Source: Calditrichota bacterium
Lineage (GTDB): Bacteria > Electryoneota > RPQS01
Reading direction: 5' to 3'
DNA: 6,861 bases
Assembly: GCA_020057985.1 (NCBI GenBank)
Contig: JAGVEU010000392.1
Span: forward strand, 1 to 6,861
Positions 1 to 5,242 of this stretch are shown here, in pieces. The position numbers and the translations under genes were made by a program. The notes below the pieces were generated by a model. That model did no database searches. It was not told the DNA's origin and saw only the letters and a program-made list of their open reading frames with translations. Position 1 is the first letter of the stretch; every line of letters begins with the position of its first letter.

Positions 1-237
1 CAAACTCACCTGTCGCTCCATTTCGCGTAAACTCATCACCCCCAATTTCTCTATCTCAATGCTTCCTCACAACTCAAACTACTCATTTTTCAACAGTCCG
101 ATTAGCGCCTCGCTGCATCTTGCGGGACAACCTCCACACCTCTTGCCAACCATTCCGTGGCTTTCGCGTCACTCGTAGCGCACGGCCCGGCCAGTGGGGG
201 ACAATGTTAGCATGATCATTTGTTGCCGGGGCTTCTA
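1..237. other. Non-coding left flank, no supported gene
   Basis: No reading frame of convincing length or composition is present on either strand here. It contains the sequence TTTTTCAACAGTCCG at 86-100, a type of motif that, from memory, often lies near insertion-sequence ends or gene remnants. At the extreme left edge, a minus-strand ATG at 36-34 preceded by a G-run could open a gene continuing leftward, but only 12 codons are visible. The segment holds the 3' side of the minus-strand membrane protein gene ending at 238. No hairpin followed by a T-run was found that would mark a terminator. Confidence 0.4.
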
Positions 238-591
238 TCAAGCCAGCAATTGCTCCGCTTCCGGCTTAAAGAGTATCCAAAGGGCATAAATTCCCAGAGC
301 GGTACCGAAGGGAATGTTGATCAGGCCAATAATCGCCATGATGATGGCGAACACCCGCGACCACTTTTTTCTCGCCAGCAAACCGCAGCCACAAATCAAC
401 TTGGCGATGCCAATCGTCAGCAAAAGGGACCCGAGCACGGTTGCCATGGCAGCGAGTAATGGCAACGCCCGGACTTCACCGGCAAGGATTCCGCCAACAG
501 CGAAAAGCAGGAGAATCGAAATCCCGCCGAAGACGGCAAGAATGCCTGAGATCATGTAGAGAATTCCCAGGATCTTAATATGTAGCTCCAC
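238..591 (-). CDS. Small four-helix integral membrane protein, function unknown
   Basis: The 117-residue product is almost entirely hydrophobic, with about four predicted transmembrane segments (roughly residues 5-33, 43-68, 79-95 and 97-109). A basic loop ARKKWSR lies between helices 2 and 3 and probably faces the cytoplasm. The N-terminal HIKILGILY and the C-terminal NIPFGTALGIYALWIL pattern recall a widespread family of uncharacterised bacterial membrane proteins; that likeness is from memory. Start choice: an AGGAGG on the minus strand (604-599) sits 7 nt before a GTG at 591, but only 1 nt before an ATG at 597. The GTG is therefore preferred; the ATG would add two residues. The gene diverges from the acetyltransferase gene, so the 592-777 gap probably holds both promoters. 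No catalytic residues are visible. Confidence 0.75.
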   Translation of the reverse strand: MELHIKILGILYMISGILAVFGGISILLLFAVGGILAGEVRALPLLAAMATVLGSLLLTIGIAKLICGCGLLARKKWSRVFAIIMAIIGLINIPFGTALGIYALWILFKPEAEQLLA

Positions 592-620
592 GTGCATGCC
601 TCCTCATAAACTTTCTATCC

Positions 621-655
621 GTTTGACGTGATGTGGCGCGGGAATGTTTCACGTG
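621..655. promoter_or_regulatory. Direct repeat GTTTSACGTG, possible operator or degenerate parS-like site
   Basis: GTTTGACGTG (621-630) and GTTTCACGTG (646-655) match at 9 of 10 positions and start 25 bp apart, in the gap between divergent genes. The second lies inside a 16-mer (645-660) that matches the ParB site consensus TGTTTCACGTGAAACA at 12 of 16 positions, with the whole left half conserved and the right half degraded. Just downstream, CGCACG and CGTGCG (660-675) form a 6-bp inverted repeat with a 4-nt loop. A regulator-binding role is inferred from position and repetition only. Confidence 0.3.
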
Positions 656-777
656 CCAGCGCACGCGATCGTGCGAAACCGTTATGTTGGCAACACAATT
701 TAATTTGTTGACTTGTTTCGAAAGGGTCTATTCCCTGTTGGACGGGAAGTGAGCGAGATACCAGGAAGAGAGAAGAC

Positions 778-1332
778 ATGAGCCAACTACCAGCCCTCGA
801 AACGAAACGCTTGCTACTGAGACCTTTCGCGATGGCCGACGCTAAGGATGTTCAGCGCCTTGCCGGAGATCGGGCAATAGCGGATACCACGTTGAATATT
901 CCACACCCATATGGCGACGGAATGGCAGAAGAATGGATTTCCAAGCACCAGGAAACCTTCGATCAGGAAAAGGGAGTCACGTTTGCGATTACCCGCAAGC
1001 CTGATGGAGTGCTGTTAGGAGCTATCAGCCTCATGGACATATCCAAAGGGCGCCAAGCAGAACTCGGGTACTGGATAGGAAAGCCCCACTGGAACCAAGG
1101 ATACTGTACCGAGGCCGCAAGCGCCGTGCTGCGCTACGGTTTCTCAGTGCTCGGCCTGATCCGAATCCACGCGAGCTTCCTCACTCGGAATCCAGCCTCT
1201 GGTCGTGTGATGCAGAAGTTGTCCATGCGCCACGAGGGCTGTCGCAGGCAGCACGTTATGAAATGGGGCAAGTGCGAGGACCTTGAGCTTTACGGCATTT
1301 TGAAACACGAATGGGGAGAAATAGCCAAGTAG
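778..1332 (+). CDS. GNAT-family N-acetyltransferase, RimJ/RimL type
   Basis: This 184-residue protein has the normal length and layout of the RimJ/RimL-like (Acetyltransf_3) GNAT enzymes, which move an acetyl group from acetyl-CoA to an amine, often a protein N-terminus or a small molecule. The N-terminal TKRLLLRPF strand (residues 9-17) is typical. Residues 95-113 hold the core strand ELGYWIG followed by the acetyl-CoA pyrophosphate loop region WNQGYCTEA. NPASGRVMQKL with a following RHEG (138-154) matches the usual NxAS..v..KlGF..EG block. The ATG at 778 follows a purine-rich AGGAAGAGAG tract with about 5 nt spacing. The substrate cannot be read from the sequence. The protein is cytoplasmic, with no signal peptide. 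Two hairpins follow its stop codon. Confidence 0.9.
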   Translation: MSQLPALETKRLLLRPFAMADAKDVQRLAGDRAIADTTLNIPHPYGDGMAEEWISKHQETFDQEKGVTFAITRKPDGVLLGAISLMDISKGRQAELGYWIGKPHWNQGYCTEAASAVLRYGFSVLGLIRIHASFLTRNPASGRVMQKLSMRHEGCRRQHVMKWGKCEDLELYGILKHEWGEIAK

Positions 1333-1340
1333 CAAAGCAG

Positions 1341-1363
1341 GTCAAGCCCACTTGGGGCTTGAC
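1341..1363 (+). repeat. Perfect 9-bp stem-loop just after the acetyltransferase gene
   Basis: GTCAAGCCC (1341-1349) pairs exactly with GGGCTTGAC (1355-1363) around a 5-nt loop. It begins 8 nt after the acetyltransferase stop. No T-run follows, so it is not a classical intrinsic terminator. It could stabilise the 3' end of the message or be part of a small palindromic repeat. Confidence 0.6.
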
Positions 1364-1386
1364 GTCACGCCGCGAGTCGGCGTGGC
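1364..1386 (+). repeat. Second adjacent stem-loop with 5-nt loop
   Basis: CACGCCG (1366-1372) pairs exactly with CGGCGTG (1378-1384) around a 5-nt loop. A T-G wobble (1365-1385) and a G-C pair (1364-1386) extend the stem to 9 pairs. It abuts the previous hairpin directly, and the junction forms the palindrome TGACGTCA (1360-1367). The pair fills almost half of the 95-nt gap before the next gene. Confidence 0.55.
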
Positions 1387-1427
1387 CTACCAACTTGCCG
1401 AAAAACATCGAGAATAGGAGAAACAAA

Positions 1428-1634
1428 ATGAGTACCAAGCTATACCTGATAATCTCAGGCGCCATCTTTTTTCTGGTCGGGATGTTACATCTCTTCAGGC
1501 TAATTTACCACTGGCCTATTATCGTTGGGACGATAACGATCCCGCATTCTCTGTCGTATGTTGGTCTTCCCGTTACAATCGGGTACTTTGTCTGGGCCTG
1601 TTGGCTCCTCTCTCGGAGGGGAAGCGTAAAGTAG
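1428..1634 (+). CDS. Small two-helix membrane protein, function unknown
   Basis: The 68-residue product has two hydrophobic segments (about residues 4-26 and 42-62) separated by a short polar stretch, and ends in a basic tail (SRRGSVK). The positive-inside rule places that tail in the cytoplasm. A motif with HLFRLIY, then WPII, then a second helix ending in WACWLL resembles uncharacterised small membrane proteins found across bacteria; that likeness is from memory. The ATG at 1428 is preferred over an in-frame upstream ATG at 1311. It has TAGGAG 7 nt upstream, and the upstream extension would overlap the acetyltransferase gene and run through both hairpins. It may be co-transcribed with the acetyltransferase or have its own promoter. 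No active-site residues are visible. Confidence 0.75.
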   Translation: MSTKLYLIISGAIFFLVGMLHLFRLIYHWPIIVGTITIPHSLSYVGLPVTIGYFVWACWLLSRRGSVK

Positions 1635-1727
1635 CTCCGACGAATCGATCTGATAGGAATGCTTGAGCTTCACAGCTTGTATTGCACTGCCTCAAACAAA
1701 TGCCCCATCGCCCGTGTGAAGTACAAT

Positions 1728-1741
1728 GATTATGCATAATC
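1728..1741. repeat. Perfect 14-bp palindrome GATTATGCATAATC
   Basis: The 14 bases equal their own reverse complement. The site lies between two convergent genes, 93 bp after one stop codon and 22 bp from the other. As RNA it could form only a weak AT-rich 5-bp stem with a 4-nt loop and no strong T-run, so a dimeric protein-binding site or a chance palindrome is more likely than a terminator. Confidence 0.4.
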
Positions 1742-1763
1742 TGTGCTACATGATTTGCTTTGT

Positions 1764-2192
1764 CTAAGTGCCCTTAGCAGAAAACACTTTGTATAGCTCC
1801 AGCACAAGACCCAGCAAAATGGAAACAAGCCCAATACTCAATACAGTACAGCGCAGCTCCCATTTGAAAGAAGGGCCAGCGCTTGCATACCAAAGCCCTG
1901 TCGCAATTACCAGTATTGACCCCACGAAAGTTAAACCAAGAATAATCCAATCAAGATGTTTTGTTGGCACAAAATAGCGAATCAGTAGGGCTAATGCTAT
2001 ATTAAGAAAACCGAACACTATCATGTAGAACTTCGTCAAATCATAAAGCTCCTTAGCCCAAGAAGTCAGAGAAGGGGGATTGGCCTTGACTAATTCCGAA
2101 CCAATCTTCCCTTGAACAAAACCAAAATCAAAGACGATTCCCCCGAGAATTAGCAACAAACCAAGTATTATGTGTAGTCTAAACACAGTCAT
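1764..2192 (-). CDS. Four-helix integral membrane protein, AT-rich, function unknown
   Basis: The 142-residue protein has about four hydrophobic segments (residues 5-28, 53-73, 79-102 and 113-135) separated by short polar loops; the longest loop (about 30-52) has the sequence SWAKELYDLTKFY. It ends with a charged cytoplasmic-type tail (VFSAKGT). The start is well supported: AGGAGGAG (2209-2202) sits 9 nt before the ATG at 2192. The frame stays open further upstream, but that part reads as low-quality, arginine-rich sequence with no ribosome site. A sigma70-like promoter lies at 2233-2261. By hand count, 1801-2160 is about 42% G+C, clearly below the operon to the right, which fits recent acquisition or a different selective history. 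No family was recognised. Confidence 0.72.
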   Translation of the reverse strand: MTVFRLHIILGLLLILGGIVFDFGFVQGKIGSELVKANPPSLTSWAKELYDLTKFYMIVFGFLNIALALLIRYFVPTKHLDWIILGLTFVGSILVIATGLWYASAGPSFKWELRCTVLSIGLVSILLGLVLELYKVFSAKGT

Positions 2193-2232
2193 GTTCTTCA
2201 ACTCCTCCTGTGATGGCTCTTGGCAGGATTGA

Positions 2233-2261
2233 ATCATAACTGTTTCAAATAGCGGCGGCAA
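2233..2261 (-). promoter_or_regulatory. Sigma70-like promoter for the 1764-2192 membrane protein gene
   Basis: Read on the minus strand, a -35 box TTGCCG (2261-2256, 4 of 6 to TTGACA) is followed after exactly 17 nt by a -10 box TATGAT (2238-2233, 5 of 6 to TATAAT). The expected transcript start near 2226 gives a leader of about 33 nt that contains the AGGAGGAG ribosome site. Spacing and order fit the gene well, but the host's own promoter consensus is unknown. Confidence 0.45.
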
Positions 2262-2287
2262 TTTTATTCTTATGGGATTATCGTATT

Positions 2288-2297
2288 GACGTGAAAC
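2288..2297 (-). promoter_or_regulatory. Third GTTTSACGTS site upstream of the repeat-protein operon
   Basis: On the minus strand this reads GTTTCACGTC, one base different from the site at 646-655. It lies 107 bp before the start of the large exported protein and upstream of the divergent membrane protein gene's promoter. Recurrence in two intergenic gaps suggests a shared regulator or nucleoid-binding protein, but chance occurrence is not excluded. Confidence 0.25.
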
Positions 2298-2403
2298 GCA
2301 AGAATAACGCCCGCGGCTATTCCTGTTTCGATTATCGCCGCCTTCCGACGTGCGCTTCAAAAAGCGATTGCGCCACATTGTCAAAAGGCTTTAGTTCAAC
2401 GAC

Positions 2404-4329
2404 GTGAGCTACCGCATTGTCCTGACTATCGGCATTGTCATCATTCTTGCGTTTAGCAACTCTGTGACCGCGGCTGATTATCATTTCCCGATCGATACGA
2501 TCAACCATGTGTTGAATTACATCGATATCGACACTTCCGATATCGCCTTCCGCACCGACCATGTCGATCGCGACAGCTTCCGTCTGAAAATCATCGACGA
2601 CCTGACGCTGCATCCGTTGCAGATACCGGATTACTTGAAGAAGCGCGGGGATGTTCTCAAGGATACGACCGTTTCCGTTTTGGAGAAATACGACACTCTG
2701 GAGCAAACACTTGGCCGTGAACATCGCCTTCAATTGATGGGCAACTGGCAGATACCTGCTGAAAAGATTTACCAGGATGCCAGACAGATAGGTGGCGTGA
2801 TCGGTGAGTTCGCCGACCGCTTGCTGAAGACCTATGTCGGCATGAGTTTCGCCGCGAGCATTCCTCTCATGGAGGGATTGTCAACTGCGGAGTCGGCTTT
2901 TGTCGCTGACAGCTTCCTGATCTTCATGCAGGAAGACGAGAAGGATGAGAATCGGTCGCTCGAGGAGCTCGACAGTCTTCAGAAATTAGGGGATTCGCTG
3001 GCAATCAGGTTCAAGACCGTTGGACCGAGGATTAGCATGGCCAACATTCTCGATGCGTCGCGGCAACTGGTCAGTGATTACCAGCAGTTTGCCGATTGGC
3101 TGTCCGTGAATAAGATGGCTTTGCAGCAGGTCCCCGACTCACTGCTGGCCAACTACTTCTACAGTTTCAAGACAGAGTGCGGCACCATTGCCGTCGGCGG
3201 AAAGGGCAACGATCGTTATGAAGGGGATTTTGCTATTATCATAGATTTCGGCGGTGATGACGAATACTATCTTTCGAACACGCCCGGGCAACGCTTTCAG
3301 ATCATAATCGACATGGCGGGCGACGACCGCTATATCGCTCAATCGGATCATTGTTTCGGCGCCGGATTTCTCGGCTGCGGCATTCTGGATGATTGGGGAG
3401 GGGATGATACCTACATGGCAAAAAACTATTCGCTCGGCTGCGGCATTTTTGGGACCGGTATTCTTGTCGATCGCACCGGAGATGATACTTACATCGGTAA
3501 CATCGGTTGTCAGGCGGCATCGTCTTTTGGTGTCGGCATGTTGCTTGATTACAGCGGGCGCGACAGTTACAATGCGGCGCTCTATTCGCAGGGCTTCGGA
3601 TATATCCTGGGATCGTCGGCGCTGGTTGACTGCAGCGGCAATGATCGCTACGAGGTCGGTTGGAAGTATGGCGATATTGGACGGTACGAGGATCATTACA
3701 TCTCGTTGTCGCAGGGATTCGGATATGGTTTGCGTCCCCATTTCTCCGGTGGCGTTGGCCTGCTGGTTGACGGTGCGGGAAACGACGTCTATATTTCCGA
3801 TATCTATGGGCAGGGTGCATCCTACTGGTGGTCACTTGGAGGGCTGGTCGACTACGGTGGTAATGACCAGTACATTTCCTATCAATATGCGCAGGGCAAC
3901 GGCACGCACTTATCTCTTGGAGCGCTGATCGATATCAGCGGTGACGATCTGTATAGCTCCAAGGGTGTCTCGCAAGGTTGTGGGCATGATCTCGCACTCG
4001 GATTGCTGCTTGATTGTGCCGGCAACGATCAATACAACGCTTTTGACTTATCACAGGCGGCCGGCTCCGGAAACGGTATCGGCATGTTGATAGATTTGAA
4101 GGGTGATGATGCCTATCTGGCGCGTGTGAAAGGCAACACTCATGGTTACGGCAATCCACGGCGCGAGTATGGTTCCATTGGGCTGCTGCTTGATTTGAGC
4201 GGGCAGGACTTCTATCGCGGCTATGGTGTGGATGATTCCTATTGGGTCACGCAGTCGAAATGGGGAATCGGCGCGGATTTGAACTCTGTTAAACCGGACA
4301 CGGCAAAGGCGAAACCGAGTGGTAAGTAA
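2404..4329 (+). CDS. Exported protein with 13 DxxGxDxY repeats, predicted beta-helix, function unknown
   Basis: The 641-residue protein opens with a Sec signal peptide (one Arg, a long hydrophobic core, probable cut after VTA at residue 23). Residues 24-266 are a mainly helical, charged region with no recognised family. From residue 268 to about 614 there are 13 repeats, mostly 26-27 residues long, each starting G-x-D-x-Y. All twelve junctions carry an Asp three residues before the Gly, giving an invariant DxxGxDxY. Later units also show SQGxG followed by GxLxD. The regular Gly/Asp pattern and stacked Tyr suggest a parallel beta-helix that might bind calcium, by analogy with RTX nonapeptides (GGxGxDxLx); this is inference. 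No anchor or sorting signal is seen at the lysine-rich C-terminus. The GTG start at 2404 is the first possible after an in-frame stop at 2392; the ribosome site is weak (AAAAGG, 15 nt away). It overlaps the next gene by 11 nt. Confidence 0.88.
   Translation: MSYRIVLTIGIVIILAFSNSVTAADYHFPIDTINHVLNYIDIDTSDIAFRTDHVDRDSFRLKIIDDLTLHPLQIPDYLKKRGDVLKDTTVSVLEKYDTLEQTLGREHRLQLMGNWQIPAEKIYQDARQIGGVIGEFADRLLKTYVGMSFAASIPLMEGLSTAESAFVADSFLIFMQEDEKDENRSLEELDSLQKLGDSLAIRFKTVGPRISMANILDASRQLVSDYQQFADWLSVNKMALQQVPDSLLANYFYSFKTECGTIAVGGKGNDRYEGDFAIIIDFGGDDEYYLSNTPGQRFQIIIDMAGDDRYIAQSDHCFGAGFLGCGILDDWGGDDTYMAKNYSLGCGIFGTGILVDRTGDDTYIGNIGCQAASSFGVGMLLDYSGRDSYNAALYSQGFGYILGSSALVDCSGNDRYEVGWKYGDIGRYEDHYISLSQGFGYGLRPHFSGGVGLLVDGAGNDVYISDIYGQGASYWWSLGGLVDYGGNDQYISYQYAQGNGTHLSLGALIDISGDDLYSSKGVSQGCGHDLALGLLLDCAGNDQYNAFDLSQAAGSGNGIGMLIDLKGDDAYLARVKGNTHGYGNPRREYGSIGLLLDLSGQDFYRGYGVDDSYWVTQSKWGIGADLNSVKPDTAKAKPSGK
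3205..4245 (+). repeat. Array of 13 protein repeats of about 27 residues
   Basis: Units begin at residues 268, 284, 306, 333, 359, 385, 412, 459, 486, 513, 540, 567 and 600 of the exported protein. The first two are short (16 and 22 residues). Unit 7 is 47 residues and unit 12 is 33, so they carry loop insertions; the rest are 26-27. Unit position 1 is always Gly, 3 always Asp and 5 always Tyr. Position 2 is Asp six times, Asn five times, and Arg or Gln once each. The DNA of the units is diverged, so this is an old, selected protein repeat and not a recent tandem duplication. Cysteines cluster in units 3-5 at nearby coil positions (residues 317, 325, 346, 369). Confidence 0.9.
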
Positions 4330-5242
4330 AATCGTCATCATGGTGCTGGCGATGACGTCGCTGGTATTCGCTAATACGAAGTCGGAGGTCGAGCGTCTGT
4401 TTCAGACGGCATCATCGGGCGAAATCAGGTTTGCCAAACTGGTGCAGCCGTCGAAAGATTCGCTGGCAGCGATGAAGGATAGCGCCGCCAAATATCTTGT
4501 CAGCAAACTGACCACAACCGATGCACGCGAGGCGCAGACTTTGACGGAGATTTATCGCGGGATCGGCAAAGCAGGGACGCCGTATCTGATTGCGGCGTTG
4601 GCTACTGACAACAAGTATCAATTGCGTACAGCAAGTCGTTGTTTGGCCGAAGTCAAGGACTCGACCGCTGTTGACGCATTGCTTAAGGCGGCGACGAATT
4701 CCGACTACACCGTACGGTCGGAAGCGCTGGCGGCTGTCGGCAAAAGTGGTGGCGGCGCGTCGACTGCAACGCGATTGGAGCCATTCTTCAGTGACTCGAT
4801 CTTCTCGGTTCGCAAGAGCTGTGTCTATGGACTTGGCAGGCTCAAGTCACCGGCGTCGCTTGATCTCTTGATCATAGCGCTGGCTGATCCCCATTTTGGG
4901 GTGCGACTAACAGCCTATGATGCGCTGGTGTCTTTTGATTCGCTTGCGCGTGAGAAGGTGTCGGCCTTGCTGGATACAGTCAAGGTGGCGCCGGTAACCG
5001 GCCTCGCTATCAGACTGGCGGGGCAACTTCGTATTCATCAGGTGGAACCAATGCTTGCATCCTATCTTGCCGATAGTAATCCACTGCTGCGGGGATGGGC
5101 GGTTTGGTCGTGGGGACGGCTGAGAGGTAGAGATGCGGCCGCGCAACTGGATGAATTGCAGGAGCGCGAAAGCGATTTGTTCGTCAAGTCGATGCTGACT
5201 GACACGCGCGCTTATATTGATACGCTCACTTCCCATGAGTAA
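4319..5242 (+). CDS. Exported HEAT-repeat protein
   Basis: The 307-residue protein starts with a probable signal peptide (Lys4, hydrophobic core, cut after VFA at residue 18). The mature part is an alpha-solenoid of HEAT-like helix pairs. Clear units lie near residues 87-115, 118-146, 151-178, 181-209 and 243-271, with the typical VR...AL..lG pattern (TVRSEALAAVGK, SVRKSCVYGLGRL, GVRLTAYDAL, LLRGWAVWSWGRL). HEAT repeats generally form protein-binding scaffolds; the PBS-lyase-like subtype looks closest. No catalytic residues are visible. The GTG start at 4319 overlaps the upstream stop by 11 nt and has AAAGG about 9 nt before it. An ATG at 4340 would still give a hydrophobic N-terminus but lose the basic residue. 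The overlap suggests translational coupling with the repeat protein, and both products are exported, so a physical partnership is a reasonable guess. Confidence 0.85.
   Translation: MVSKIVIMVLAMTSLVFANTKSEVERLFQTASSGEIRFAKLVQPSKDSLAAMKDSAAKYLVSKLTTTDAREAQTLTEIYRGIGKAGTPYLIAALATDNKYQLRTASRCLAEVKDSTAVDALLKAATNSDYTVRSEALAAVGKSGGGASTATRLEPFFSDSIFSVRKSCVYGLGRLKSPASLDLLIIALADPHFGVRLTAYDALVSFDSLAREKVSALLDTVKVAPVTGLAIRLAGQLRIHQVEPMLASYLADSNPLLRGWAVWSWGRLRGRDAAAQLDELQERESDLFVKSMLTDTRAYIDTLTSHE

Noticed and set aside
1..36. Possible start of a leftward gene on the minus strand (ATG at 36, MSLREMERQVSL)
   Set aside because: Only 12 codons are visible and the G-run is just 2 nt from the ATG, so the evidence is too thin to call a gene.
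706..736. TTGACT at 708-713 as a -35 box for the acetyltransferase gene
   Set aside because: No acceptable -10 box lies 16-18 nt downstream, so a promoter cannot be placed with confidence.
1311..1427. Upstream extension of the 68-residue membrane protein from an ATG at 1311
   Set aside because: It would overlap the acetyltransferase gene and translate both hairpins; the ATG at 1428 has a proper ribosome site.
1728..1741. The palindrome as a bidirectional transcription terminator
   Set aside because: The stem would be a weak AT-rich 5-bp helix without a T-run on either side.
2193..2384. Upstream extension of the 142-residue membrane protein to 206 residues
   Set aside because: The extension is Arg/Asn-rich and unlike the protein, crosses the promoter, and lacks a ribosome site, while the internal ATG has an excellent one.
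3139..3928. Long overlapping frames on both strands inside the exported repeat-protein gene
   Set aside because: They are compositional shadows of the Gly/Asp-rich repeats; their products are Arg/Cys/His-rich, with no domain and no ribosome site.
3205..4245. Calling the repeats RTX haemolysin-type calcium repeats
   Set aside because: The period is about 27 residues, not 9, and the GGxGxDxLx pattern is not followed; similarity is limited to Gly/Asp-rich turns.
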